In this document: in pieces, positions 46,610 to 56,086 of the stretch | Numbering within the stretch: the first letter of the stretch is position 1 | Layout: each line of letters opens with the position of its first letter | Source: Marinobacter changyiensis | GTDB lineage: Bacteria; Pseudomonadota; Gammaproteobacteria; Pseudomonadales; Oleiphilaceae | Reading direction: 5' to 3' | Length of the DNA stretch: 64,000 nucleotides | NCBI RefSeq assembly: GCF_009193265.1 | Contig: NZ_VZZZ01000001.1 | Location: 744,001-808,000 of the forward strand | The notes under the pieces: generated by a model | The model's database searches: none | Seen by the model: the letters and a program-made list of their open reading frames with translations, nothing else | What the model was told of the DNA's origin: nothing | Translations under genes and position numbers: made by a program

Positions 46610-46727
46610 GACTTGCCTCTCCGTGCAGGTATAGGCACGCCCATAGATCAGGACATGCCGGGGACAATAACGGGTAGAGACTGCCCTGTTTTCAGAGGCG
46701 CTTCAAGAACTTCAATCGGCAAGACCG

Positions 46728-47438
46728 CTATTCAGCAGCTGGCAGGGCATTGACGGCTTGCTGCATCTGATTGCGGCAGCGCTCAACGAGATCGGGAATA
46801 TCGGCATTGGTCAGGCCGGCGGTTTCGACCGGCGGCAAAATCTGAACGGTAACCGGCTGACGACGTCCCAGCAGGCCGCTGGTTCTGGAGTCATAGGGGC
46901 TGGCACAGACCATGGTGATCGGCGCTTCGGCGGCAACGGCGACATAGAACGCCCCTTTCTTGAAGGGCTGCAGGCCCCGACCATGACTGCGGGTGCCTTC
47001 CGGAAATACCCAAAGGCTCTTGCGGTCTCTGGTTATAGCGTTGCTGGTGGCTTGCATCACCGCGACGGCACGGCCTGATTTGGCACGGTTAATCATGATA
47101 TTGCCGCCGAGCCAGAACACCTGGCCGAAAAACGGCAGCCAGGCCAGGGCGGATTTGCCCACGGTTACGGTCCGGGGCGGCAACAGGTCACCCATAACGA
47201 ACAGGTCGTCGTTGTGCTGGTGGTTGGCGATGACAACAATGGGACGGTCCCGGGGCATATTTTGCAAGCCCACCAGCGGGCGTTCCATACCCAGTATCCA
47301 GCGACCGCTACGGGCTAACACCCGACCCAGCCAACAGTTATTGTTCGGGTTGAACGGCTTCGCAAGGTAAACCACCAAACCCGCCACACAGATAACCGGC
47401 ACAAGAAGCCATGCCAGCACGGCACGCAATACACCCAT
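46728..47438 (-). CDS. plsC: 1-acylglycerol-3-phosphate O-acyltransferase family protein
   Basis: 236 residues with one N-terminal membrane segment. Motif I is NHQHNDD (the usual H-x4-D, His near residue 78) and the phosphate-binding motif is FPEGTRS near residue 148. It makes phosphatidic acid from lysophosphatidic acid. The His in place of the usual Ser after NHQ is a minor variant. Confidence 0.9.
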   Translation of the reverse strand: MGVLRAVLAWLLVPVICVAGLVVYLAKPFNPNNNCWLGRVLARSGRWILGMERPLVGLQNMPRDRPIVVIANHQHNDDLFVMGDLLPPRTVTVGKSALAWLPFFGQVFWLGGNIMINRAKSGRAVAVMQATSNAITRDRKSLWVFPEGTRSHGRGLQPFKKGAFYVAVAAEAPITMVCASPYDSRTSGLLGRRQPVTVQILPPVETAGLTNADIPDLVERCRNQMQQAVNALPAAE

Positions 47439-47482
47439 GATACTGCCCTGCTTTGCCTGGAACTTTGGCGCAAAAGTGTACG

Positions 47483-48052
47483 CTAAAAACCGGTATCGGC
47501 AAGTCCCTGGCGGTTCGGCCCGGCTGTTGCGCGTGCCGGCGATGGCTCCACCTTCCGGGCTTCCACCAGATATCTGAGCGGGCCCTGATTGTCGATACTG
47601 TTAAAAGGATAGCAGGTCACCAGCAACAGGCTGTTATCGGGCATGGTAGCGAGATTCATGGCTTCCTGACGGCTATCGGCAACTCGTAACTGTGTAACGC
47701 GGTAGTCAGACCATTTTCCGCTGCGGCTCTGCAACCGGATGGTGCTGTCGATGTCCACAGTCTCCAGCCCCCGGAAATGGGTATCCCGGTGGCCGGCAAT
47801 CACTACCGGGCCGCGCATGCCGGGCTCAGCAGAGCCGGTTACATGGCCGGGGCCAAAGGCGAGGCTTTCGCCGTGGGCGCCCGCCAGCACGATCAGCGGC
47901 TGGGCAGACTCTCCCAACTGCAGGCGCGCCTGGCTTTCGGCCCAGGCCAGGGTCAGCAGTTCCTGGGCCACCATCGCCTTGAGCGGAATCCACAGCCCGA
48001 GGGTGAAAACAATACCGAAAGTGATGGCAAGGGTGAGCAGTATCCGGCTCAT
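47483..48052 (-). CDS. Class GN sortase (proteobacterial dedicated sortase)
   Basis: 189 residues: a membrane anchor at about 5-25, then the sortase beta-barrel. The catalytic residues are His88 (IAGHRD), Cys147 (LVTCYPF) and Arg160 (PLRYLV). Sortases cleave C-terminal sorting signals of cell-surface proteins. Class GN is a Gram-negative form found in marine Proteobacteria, normally with a single target encoded next to it, as here. The start overlaps the target-gene stop (ATGA). Confidence 0.95.
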   Translation of the reverse strand: MSRILLTLAITFGIVFTLGLWIPLKAMVAQELLTLAWAESQARLQLGESAQPLIVLAGAHGESLAFGPGHVTGSAEPGMRGPVVIAGHRDTHFRGLETVDIDSTIRLQSRSGKWSDYRVTQLRVADSRQEAMNLATMPDNSLLLVTCYPFNSIDNQGPLRYLVEARKVEPSPARATAGPNRQGLADTGF

Positions 48053-50193
48053 TCGAATACCCTCCGGCGCAACATCATCAGCGCAATACAGGGCAGCAGC
48101 CCGATCAGACCCAGTGCCATCAACAGGGCGGCCGGGGTGGCCGTCTGGGGGTAACGCAGCATCGCGTGCTCACTGCCGGCGGGCAATAAGGTCGGCACAT
48201 GATCCGTGGCCACGGGCATGCCCGTTGGCCGCACCGGCGACTTGTCCACCGCAATGAAACTGGTATATCGCGTCACCAGTTGGTGCGCCAGTGCCAGCCG
48301 GGTGACTTCGTTTTGATCGTCTTCGTTGATGTGGCCAGACAGACTGCTATCCATCAACAGATTGATTTTCTCCCGTGCCCAGTGACGATGCAGGCCTTTG
48401 GCGGACGCAGCCTCATGCAACGGCAGACTTTGCCGCCACGCGCTGCCATCCGGTAACCGACCCGACACCGTGACGTCACCGTGCGGCGCCCGCCCCCGGA
48501 TAATCTGGATCATCGGCTCACCCCGGAACAGATCTCCCGGTCGCCGGGGCAAAACGTCATGGCCGGTGTCTGCGCCCCAGTCAGTGACGATGTCCGCCAG
48601 CACCGGCGACTGCATTTTGCTGAACAGCTCATCCAGTGGTTGTTCCATCGCGTTCAGATCGCTGATGGCCGTGTACGTGCCCCGGCCGAAACGGGCAGCT
48701 TCCCCCATGAGATGCATGTTCGGGGCAGAACCAATACCCACGGTAAACAGGCGGGTATCGCCAAGCTGGTCCTGGATTTTCCGGAACAGCGCCGCTTCAT
48801 TGCCAACCGCTCCGTCGGTAATAAACACCACCTGACGGATGTAGCCGCCTTGCTCCGGCGCCTGCCCGTTCAGAGCCACATCCAGCGCGCCCGCCATCTC
48901 GGTACCCCCGTCTGCGCCCAGGCCACGCACATAACGCCGGGCCTGGTTCAGGTTGGCGATGCTGGCAGGCCTGGCATCACCGTATAGGGAAGTGGTCTGG
49001 CTGTTGAACTGGATCACGTTGAAGCGGTCATCCACGGACAAGGTATCCAGGCCCCTCAGCAGGGACGCCCGGGCCTGCCGGATCGACTCCCCTGCCATGG
49101 AGCCGGAAGTATCGATCACAAAAACCAGCTCCCGTGGCAAGGAATCGGTGTTATCCAGCCCCGGCACCAGCATGGTCATCAGATAGTCCTCTCCTTGCCA
49201 GGTTTCATGGAAAACCGCCGCTGAAGGGGCCTGACCCCGGACTGGCGCCCAACGAACCACCAGGTCACGATCCATCAGGATGGCCCCTGTCTTCGGAACC
49301 ACGATGACCGTGTTGCCATCCCAGGTGCTGGTCAAACCATGGCTGGAACTGGTCACCGAGCCGATAGGCAGGCCCGCATTGAGCTGCAACTCCACGTTGG
49401 CCCGGTGACTGGTTGCGGCCACATCCTGAGGTAAGACTGTCAACGGGCTGATCGCGTCAGCGTCTGGCACTTCGTTTGTAGGCGCCGCCCAGCCGCCTTG
49501 CCAGCTCACCGGTGCGCTGGCTTCCGCCATCACCACACCGGGTATGTAGCGGGGTGTCAGCGTGGTGGGCAGGCGCAACTCGAATTCTCCGGACTGGTAT
49601 CGCACCGCCTGCTGATAACGCAGTTCAACCGATACCGTCTCGCCCGGCGGAATGTTGGCGAGCCGGGTGGTAAACAGGTTGGGTCGCTGCTGGTCAACCT
49701 TTGCGGCCTGTCGGCCCTCCGATTTCGCCTGCTCATACTGGCGCCTGGCCTCATCCCGGGTCTGGATTTCTCCGATGATGACCCGCTCGCCAGCGGTCAT
49801 TTTCAGGCTGTAAACGCTGGCTTGCGCCGGTAACGGGAAAACATACACACCCTCCTGCCACTGCTGGCTGGTGTTCTCGAATGACTGCACGAGCCGGGTG
49901 TTTGCGATCAGGCCTCCGACCTCCACCTTGTAGTCGGTTTGCAGCAGGGTGGCCGGTTGTTTGCGACCGCTCTCCTGATCAATAAAATGCAAGGCGCCTG
50001 CGCTGTCTTGTCCGCGTTGTTCCTGCTCGCTGGCCTCCGCCACCACCGACTGCAAGAAGAAGAACAGAAGCACCGCCAGCCACAGGCTGATACCTTCAAC
50101 CACCGCCAGCCACCTGGATTGACGGGCGGGGCCGGAACAACGGGTTTCAGAAGCACGACTGGTCATTTCCCGGGACAGCGCATTGGATTGCAT
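48049..50193 (-). CDS. Marine proteobacterial sortase target protein (VIT and VWA domains)
   Basis: 714 residues. An N-terminal membrane segment or signal (about 29-50), a VIT domain (about 80-205), and a VWA domain with MIDAS residues (VIDTSGSMAG near 363, GGTEMAG and FITDGA) precede a C-terminal sorting signal: YPQTA, a hydrophobic helix and the basic tail MLRRRVFE. It is presumably exported, cleaved by the adjacent sortase after the Thr, and attached or released; the acceptor in a Gram-negative envelope is unknown. Gene order and overlap with the sortase gene support the pair. It is divergent from the response regulator. Confidence 0.95.
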   Translation of the reverse strand: MQSNALSREMTSRASETRCSGPARQSRWLAVVEGISLWLAVLLFFFLQSVVAEASEQEQRGQDSAGALHFIDQESGRKQPATLLQTDYKVEVGGLIANTRLVQSFENTSQQWQEGVYVFPLPAQASVYSLKMTAGERVIIGEIQTRDEARRQYEQAKSEGRQAAKVDQQRPNLFTTRLANIPPGETVSVELRYQQAVRYQSGEFELRLPTTLTPRYIPGVVMAEASAPVSWQGGWAAPTNEVPDADAISPLTVLPQDVAATSHRANVELQLNAGLPIGSVTSSSHGLTSTWDGNTVIVVPKTGAILMDRDLVVRWAPVRGQAPSAAVFHETWQGEDYLMTMLVPGLDNTDSLPRELVFVIDTSGSMAGESIRQARASLLRGLDTLSVDDRFNVIQFNSQTTSLYGDARPASIANLNQARRYVRGLGADGGTEMAGALDVALNGQAPEQGGYIRQVVFITDGAVGNEAALFRKIQDQLGDTRLFTVGIGSAPNMHLMGEAARFGRGTYTAISDLNAMEQPLDELFSKMQSPVLADIVTDWGADTGHDVLPRRPGDLFRGEPMIQIIRGRAPHGDVTVSGRLPDGSAWRQSLPLHEAASAKGLHRHWAREKINLLMDSSLSGHINEDDQNEVTRLALAHQLVTRYTSFIAVDKSPVRPTGMPVATDHVPTLLPAGSEHAMLRYPQTATPAALLMALGLIGLLPCIALMMLRRRVFE

Positions 50194-50388
50194 CGGCCAG
50201 ATTCCTTATTCTCGATGAGGCGTTGATGGCGTTGATTTCAACCCATTGAAACGGCAATACCGTGGCGGAATCTGGCGAGGCGAAGGCAGAATATGATCAA
50301 TTGTGGCAAACCGGCCCGCGATGCTTGTGCCGGGCGGTTTCCATGGTTAAATGGCGAACAGATTCAGCACCACACCCCAGGGCTCACC

Positions 50389-51090
50389 ATGAAGCGTCAC
50401 ATTGCATTGATCGAAGACGAACCGGCGATTCGCGAAAACTATCGCGATGCTTTCGAGCGCCGGGGCTACCGGGTATCCGTTTATGGCGACCGCCAGAGTG
50501 CCTTCCAGGCTCTGCGCAACGGCCTGCCGGACCTGGCGATTATTGATGTGGGACTGGGCGATGAAATGGACGGCGGCTTTGACCTTTGTCGGGACTTGCG
50601 TCAGCTCTCCCCGACCCTGCCGATGATTTTCCTGACTGCCCGGGACAGCGACGCCGATTCCGTCCTCGGGCTCAGGCTGGGCGCCGATGACTACGTCACC
50701 AAAGACATGAGCCTGGACCACCTGTTCGCCCGCCTTACTGCCCTGTTTCGCCGCGCCGATGCCTGGGCCGAATCCCGCCAGCAGCCGGACGAAGAACTCG
50801 AGCGCGGCCGCCTGCACCTGAATGTTGACCGCATGACGGCAGAATGGGACCGCAACCCGATCGACCTGACGGTGACCGAATTCTGGATGCTGCACGCCCT
50901 CGTTCATCACCCCGGTCATGTCAAAAGCCGCACCCAGCTGATGGAAGCCGCCAATACGGTGCTTGACGACAACACCGTGACCTCCCACATAAAACGCATA
51001 CGCCGCAAATTCCAGCAATCCGACAGTACCTTCGATGGTATCCAGACCGCTTACGGCTTCGGCTATCGCTGGAATGCCCATGAGGCCTGA
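50389..51090 (+). CDS. pdsR: Proteobacterial dedicated sortase system response regulator
   Basis: 233 residues: a receiver (phosphoacceptor Asp53, LAIIDVG) and an OmpR-type winged helix (WMLHALVHHPGHVKSR, GYRWNA). After the conserved Lys (VTKDMS) the usual cis-Pro is replaced by Asp. The ATG at 50389 starts the conserved MKRHIALIEDE. It is divergent from the sortase target gene, four bases from the kinase gene, and should activate the locus. Confidence 0.92.
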   Translation: MKRHIALIEDEPAIRENYRDAFERRGYRVSVYGDRQSAFQALRNGLPDLAIIDVGLGDEMDGGFDLCRDLRQLSPTLPMIFLTARDSDADSVLGLRLGADDYVTKDMSLDHLFARLTALFRRADAWAESRQQPDEELERGRLHLNVDRMTAEWDRNPIDLTVTEFWMLHALVHHPGHVKSRTQLMEAANTVLDDNTVTSHIKRIRRKFQQSDSTFDGIQTAYGFGYRWNAHEA

Positions 51091-51093
51091 GCT

Positions 51094-53103
51094 TTGAGTC
51101 TCAAGCGGCAGCTTTTCATGGCCAGTTTACTGATGCTGCTGATTCCCTGGGCGGGCCTGCAGTTTGTGCTGGAACTTGATACCGCGTTACGGGAGCAATC
51201 CTCCAACCAGCTCAGCGCCCAGGCCAACCGCATGGCCCTTGCCCTGTCAAACCAATTGCCCGTAACGGACAGCCGGGAGACCTTTTACGCCACCACGCTC
51301 AACCGAGCGCTCAACGTCGACGGCTACGGGGATGACTGGCCCGGTTATGACGATACCGAAGCCCCGCCCGATGCGACCCATGAACCCCTTCAATGGCAGG
51401 CGGCCGTTCATGGCGACCTGCTGTATCTTTTGATTCGGGTACAGACGGCATCACCGATCTACTTTGATCCCGGGCAGCCCGACCGGCCTTTCGAGCACGT
51501 GCGGATTTACTGGCAAGGCAGCGACGGGCTGCGTGAGCGCCACATCAGAACGCCGGCCCCCGGCCCTGTTGTCGGCTGGCGGCCCGGGCGCGAGCCCGCA
51601 GCGGACTATCAGATCAGTGGCGTATGGCAGGCCACTGGCCGGGGCTATCAGCTGGAGCTGCAACTGCCCCGTCCGAAGGAGAACAGCCTGTTCAGTTTTG
51701 CCATCCACCGGCCCGTGCCGGACAGCGCCGCTGCCGGGTCCCGACAGACCGAGCCGGTTGCAGGCCCGGCGGTGAATCCCAGAATGCCGCGAGTGGTTAC
51801 CCGACTGCCCCGGCTTGAGGAGGGCCTGTCAGCCTCTCTGTTGCCTGGCCAGCATGTTCGTGTGTTGACGCCTGCAGGCTGGATACTGGCTGACAGCCAT
51901 ATTCCGGCACCGAAAACTCAGGCGGATTTCAACGCCATGAGTCCACTGGAAATCGTCGAGCAGATCAGTCTGAATGGCTTGCGGGCTCTTGTACGTTACT
52001 TCCGGCCGTTACCTCTCCAACTGCCTGAAACGGGCGACCGGATAGCGCCGGAGCAGCTGGGCGAAAGCGCTATTGTGCGTCACGGCGACGGCGACGCCCA
52101 TCTGATGGTCACCACCGAACTGCCTGCTGGCCACGTACTGGTGCTGGAGCAATCCCTGGAGCAGATTCTGGCACTATCAGGCAACACCCTGGGTTCGGTG
52201 ATTGTCCGTAGCACGTTTTTGATCATCAGTTTGATGCTGATACTGCTCGGTTATGCCAGCTGGCTATCCTGGCGCATCGCAAGGCTGCAGCGGGCGGTTC
52301 ATGCCAGTGTCGATGACGATGGCCGAATCCTTGGCGTCATGCCGCCGTCAAAAGCGCGGGATGAGCTGGGCGACCTCTCCCGCCAGTTCAGCCAGATGGT
52401 TGACAACCTGCAAGGCTATACCCGCTACCTGGAGAGTTTTGCCCGCCGCCTCTCCCATGAGCTGAAAACCCCGGTGGCCGTGGTGCGCTCATCGCTGGAA
52501 AACCTGTCCCAGGATAGCCGCCCGGACCAGCAGGCGATCTACATCGAACGGGCCCACCAGGCCACCGACCGCCTGAGCCAGATCCTGCAGGGCATGAGCG
52601 AGGCCGCCAGACTGGAACAGAGCTTCGATCAGGCCGAAAAGGAGGTGTTTGATCTTGCCGTCGTCGCGGCCCAGGCTGCTGGCGCTTATCAGGAGCTCTC
52701 CCCCCAGCACCGGATTTGCTATGTCGGGCCTGCTAATGGCTGCACCCTGAGCGGCTCACCGGAACTGCTGGTGCAACTGCTCGACAAGCTGGTAGACAAC
52801 GCCCGGGACTTCACGCCGGCCAAGGGGCGGATCGAGATTGGCCTGAAACATCAGGCCAGCGGCCTCGAACTGAGCGTATTTAACGAAGGCTCCTCCCTGC
52901 CCGACCATCTGGCGAGCGAGATTTTCAGCCCGTTTATCTCGATCCGGGACGGCAAGGATCAGGGCCATCTGGGGCAGGGTCTGCTGATTGTACGGCTGAT
53001 CGCGGAATATCATGGCGGAACGGTTCAGGCCACCAACGACAAAGCTGGCGGCGGTGTCCGTTTCCGGGTCTCGTTGCCCGGAACAGGATTACCGGAGAGC
53101 TAA
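51094..53103 (+). CDS. pdsS: Proteobacterial dedicated sortase system histidine kinase
   Basis: 669 residues. One membrane helix at the start, a large periplasmic domain (about 30-360), a second helix near 370-392, HAMP, HisKA with His near 453 (RLSHELKTPVAVV), and HATPase with LVDNARDFT and GHLGQGLLIV. The large sensor domain is characteristic of this family. A TTG at 51094 is the likely start; an ATG at 51118 would remove eight residues. It should sense the envelope state connected with the sortase target. Confidence 0.9.
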   Translation: MSLKRQLFMASLLMLLIPWAGLQFVLELDTALREQSSNQLSAQANRMALALSNQLPVTDSRETFYATTLNRALNVDGYGDDWPGYDDTEAPPDATHEPLQWQAAVHGDLLYLLIRVQTASPIYFDPGQPDRPFEHVRIYWQGSDGLRERHIRTPAPGPVVGWRPGREPAADYQISGVWQATGRGYQLELQLPRPKENSLFSFAIHRPVPDSAAAGSRQTEPVAGPAVNPRMPRVVTRLPRLEEGLSASLLPGQHVRVLTPAGWILADSHIPAPKTQADFNAMSPLEIVEQISLNGLRALVRYFRPLPLQLPETGDRIAPEQLGESAIVRHGDGDAHLMVTTELPAGHVLVLEQSLEQILALSGNTLGSVIVRSTFLIISLMLILLGYASWLSWRIARLQRAVHASVDDDGRILGVMPPSKARDELGDLSRQFSQMVDNLQGYTRYLESFARRLSHELKTPVAVVRSSLENLSQDSRPDQQAIYIERAHQATDRLSQILQGMSEAARLEQSFDQAEKEVFDLAVVAAQAAGAYQELSPQHRICYVGPANGCTLSGSPELLVQLLDKLVDNARDFTPAKGRIEIGLKHQASGLELSVFNEGSSLPDHLASEIFSPFISIRDGKDQGHLGQGLLIVRLIAEYHGGTVQATNDKAGGGVRFRVSLPGTGLPES

Positions 53104-53882
53104 CTCTCGAAGCGATAGTCCGAGAACTGGCGGTAGAACTGCTGCGCAGTGCGGCCATTACGCACGCCGCGACCCAGCGCAAACCGAATAGCTTCCTGGT
53201 GCAGCGCCTGCCGGTTAACCACCTCTGGAAACAGCGCATCGACAGCCTGCAGATACACCTCCTGAGCAAAGGCATAGAACGACAACTGCAGACCAAACCG
53301 GTCCGCCAGCGAGACCTGTTCTTCAATGGCCTCACCCGGGTGCAGTTCGCCGTTATGGACCTCACTGTTGAGATTATCCGCCATAAACTCCGGCATCAGG
53401 TGGCGCCGGTTGGAGGTGGCGTACACCCGCACATTCTCCGGGGGCAACTCCAGTGAGCCTTCCAGCACACTTTTCAGCGCCTTGTAGGCGGATTCCCCGG
53501 CTTCAAAGGACAGGTCATCGCAATAGATGAGGAAGCGGTACGGCAACTCGCAGAGGCCGTCGACAATCTCCGGCAAATCCACCAGGTCATCCTTGTCTAC
53601 TTCAATCACCCGCAGACCGTCGTTGCCATAACGGTTCAGAAGCGCCTTGATGAGGGATGATTTGCCCGTACCCCGAGCGCCCCATAACAAGACGTTGTTG
53701 GCGGGCAGGCCCTGCAGGAAACGCTCGGTATTGGTGGCGAGTGCAGCCTGCTGGCGCTCGATGCCCTGAAGCTGGTGCCACTGCACCGGGTCAAGCCTGG
53801 AAATGGCCCTGAGCCCCTGGCGATGACGGCGCCAGACAGCCGCCCGGGTATGGGACCAATCAACCGGATTATCTACTGGCAT
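53100..53882 (-). CDS. DUF815 family ATPase
   Basis: 260 residues of the AAA-like DUF815 group. Walker A is GARGTGKSS near residue 70 and Walker B is LIYCDDLSF near residue 122; the switch region TSNRRHLMPE follows. The function is unknown; a chaperone or helicase-loader role is possible. ATG at 53882 begins the conserved part; the upstream frame has no support. Its stop overlaps the kinase stop in CTAA. Confidence 0.88.
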   Translation of the reverse strand: MPVDNPVDWSHTRAAVWRRHRQGLRAISRLDPVQWHQLQGIERQQAALATNTERFLQGLPANNVLLWGARGTGKSSLIKALLNRYGNDGLRVIEVDKDDLVDLPEIVDGLCELPYRFLIYCDDLSFEAGESAYKALKSVLEGSLELPPENVRVYATSNRRHLMPEFMADNLNSEVHNGELHPGEAIEEQVSLADRFGLQLSFYAFAQEVYLQAVDALFPEVVNRQALHQEAIRFALGRGVRNGRTAQQFYRQFSDYRFES

Positions 53883-54052
53883 AACAGCGAAACCTCTGGT
53901 GTTAATTCTAGTGGCACAGCAAACCATCTTAACGTTGTTCGCCGGACATGCCTGCTCGCTCAAGGTCGTAGTGTCGCCAGCAGCGGTCTGATAAACTCCT
54001 GAGACAGAACACTCAATGACCCCCATGGAATGGGACACACCGGAGACGCAGG

Positions 54053-54520
54053 ATGCGACAATTTCTTCCGGGCCTCACGTTTATCGTGAGCGCTCTGCTG
54101 TTATTTCTAATCTCATATCTACTCTCAACCCCCGCCAGCGCGGACATCTACCGCTGCCAGCAGGCCCATCAAACGGTCTTCTCGGACAGCCCCTGCGGAC
54201 GCAATGCCGAAACCGTCACCGTTAATCCGACGTTAACCGGTGGCAGGCTCGATACCGGCACCGACGTGGAATTCTGGCAGGCGCCGGCCCGAAAGCCATC
54301 AAAACCCGCTCCTGGTTGTTCCGGCGGCTATATCCAGTCCACCGAGCTGCGTCACCTGCGGGTGAAGCAGCAGGTTCGCGAAGGGATGACGGAAAAACAG
54401 GTCCGGTACATTCTCGGGGCCCCGGACCACCGCGACGGCCAGTGGTGGGTCTACCGCCGCAAGGGCGAGGAGACCGGCCGCTACCGGATGCGCGGCGGCT
54501 GTCTGGACCAATGGCGCTGA
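54053..54520 (+). CDS. Secreted protein with DUF4124-like and BamE/SmpA-like regions
   Basis: 155 residues with a signal peptide ending near residue 31 (STPASA-DIYRCQ). The Tyr-Arg-Cys start (DIYRCQQAHQTVFSD) fits a DUF4124-type domain. A later GMTEKQVRYILGAPD resembles the SmpA/BamE outer-membrane fold. Probably periplasmic; the role is unknown. Divergent from the DUF815 gene. Confidence 0.75.
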   Translation: MRQFLPGLTFIVSALLLFLISYLLSTPASADIYRCQQAHQTVFSDSPCGRNAETVTVNPTLTGGRLDTGTDVEFWQAPARKPSKPAPGCSGGYIQSTELRHLRVKQQVREGMTEKQVRYILGAPDHRDGQWWVYRRKGEETGRYRMRGGCLDQWR

Positions 54521-54553
54521 ACGACGGAAATAACCACAAGCCTCCTGAAAAAC

Positions 54554-54994
54554 CTACCAGGTGCCGGTATTTTCCATGCTGGCCCAGGGTTCCCTGGGCA
54601 CCAGTGCATCGCCTTTTTGCAACAGCTCGATCGAGATGTTGTCCGGCGAACGCACAAAGGCCATATGACCGTCCCGGGGCGGGCGGTTGATGGTGACGCC
54701 ATTAGCCTGCAAGTGCTCGCACAACCGGTAGATATCATCCACCCGATACGCGAGATGACCAAAATTACGCCCGCCGGTGTAGGTTTCCGGATCCCAGTTA
54801 TAAGTCAGCTCGATCATTGGAGCGCGATCTTCCTGCGCCCGGACTTCATCGTCCGGAGCGGCCAGGAAGACCAGTGTGAAGCGGCCTTTTTCATTGTCCT
54901 TGCGGCTGATTTCCTGCAGACCCAGCAAATCACAGTAGAACCGTAGCGAGTCATCCAGATTGCTCACCCGGATCATGGTGTGGAGATATTGCAT
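54554..54994 (-). CDS. gloA: Lactoylglutathione lyase (glyoxalase I)
   Basis: 146 residues of the VOC fold, typical GloA length. The four metal ligands are visible: His in YLHTMIRV (residue 5), Glu in PMIELTYN, His in GHLAYRV and Glu in SIELLQ. It converts the methylglyoxal-glutathione adduct to lactoylglutathione. The ATG at 54994 begins MQYLHTM, the usual start. Confidence 0.95.
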   Translation of the reverse strand: MQYLHTMIRVSNLDDSLRFYCDLLGLQEISRKDNEKGRFTLVFLAAPDDEVRAQEDRAPMIELTYNWDPETYTGGRNFGHLAYRVDDIYRLCEHLQANGVTINRPPRDGHMAFVRSPDNISIELLQKGDALVPREPWASMENTGTW

Positions 54995-55076
54995 GGTGGT
55001 ACTCCTTAAAGCATTGGCCGATAAAACCAAAACAGATTAAGCTGCGCGCTGAATTAGTGCAATTTCGGTAGCAGCC

Positions 55077-56072
55077 ATGTCCCGTCTTCGTTTGCTGTTT
55101 GATAATTTTACGCTGGTCATGATCGTTGTGATCATTACCGCCACGGTGCTGCCGGCCCACGGCGCCGGCGCCACCTTCTTTGGCTGGCTGACCAGCTTTG
55201 CGATTGCCCTGCTGTTTTTCATGCACGGCGCCAAACTGTCACGCAAAGCCATCATCGCGGGCGCGACCCATTGGCGGCTGCACCTGTTGGTTTTCGGTTC
55301 CACCTTCATCCTGTTCCCCATCGTGGCCCTGATTCTCCAGCCTGTTCTGCGGCCTATGCTGGGTGACGCCCTCTGGGTTGGCGTGCTGTATCTGAGTGTC
55401 TTACCGGGCACGGTGCAATCAGCCATTGCCTTCACGTCGCTGGCACGAGGCAACGTACCGGCCGCCGTCTGCAGCGCTTCGGCTTCGAGCCTTCTGGGCA
55501 TTTTCATCACGCCAGTTCTGGTGAATATCCTGCTGGATGCGGACGCAGGTACCGCCGGAACGTTGGAGGCTATTCTCAAGATCAGCGTGCAACTGCTGTT
55601 GCCCTTCCTGGCCGGACATATGCTGCGGCCCTGGATCGGTTTCTGGGTGGATCGTAACAAGCACTGGCTGAAGAACGTCGACCAGGGCTCTATTCTGCTG
55701 GTGGTCTATACCGCGTTCAGCTCGTCCGTAATTGCCGGTCTCTGGCAGGCAGTGCCACCTACGTCGCTGCTGATTCTGACGGTGGTGTGCTGCGTGCTGC
55801 TGGCGATCATGCTGGTTATCACCACCTGGTTGGCGCGGCTACTGAAGTTCAACAAGGAAGACGAGATCACCATCGTGTTTTGCGGCTCCAAGAAGAGCAT
55901 GGCCACCGGTGTGCCCATGGCCCAGGTGCTGTTCGCCGGCGGTGCCGTAGGCCCGGCGATTCTGCCGCTGATGGTCTTTCACCAGATTCAGCTGATGGTG
56001 TGTGCGGTCATGGCCCAGAACTACGCCCGTCGTGAACAGCCTGACGATGAGGCGGTCCAGGAAGCCCGCTGA
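55077..56072 (+). CDS. Bile acid:sodium symporter-like transporter (SBF-like family)
   Basis: 331 residues, about ten membrane helices. FFMHGAKLSR near residue 60, LPGTVQSAIAFTSLA near residue 112 and FCGSKKSMATGVPMA near residue 268 identify the PF13593 SBF-like group (YfeH type). Substrate is unknown; sodium-coupled uptake of an organic anion is likely. Divergent from gloA. Confidence 0.85.
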   Translation: MSRLRLLFDNFTLVMIVVIITATVLPAHGAGATFFGWLTSFAIALLFFMHGAKLSRKAIIAGATHWRLHLLVFGSTFILFPIVALILQPVLRPMLGDALWVGVLYLSVLPGTVQSAIAFTSLARGNVPAAVCSASASSLLGIFITPVLVNILLDADAGTAGTLEAILKISVQLLLPFLAGHMLRPWIGFWVDRNKHWLKNVDQGSILLVVYTAFSSSVIAGLWQAVPPTSLLILTVVCCVLLAIMLVITTWLARLLKFNKEDEITIVFCGSKKSMATGVPMAQVLFAGGAVGPAILPLMVFHQIQLMVCAVMAQNYARREQPDDEAVQEAR

Positions 56073-56086
56073 CGCGGGCAAACCCA

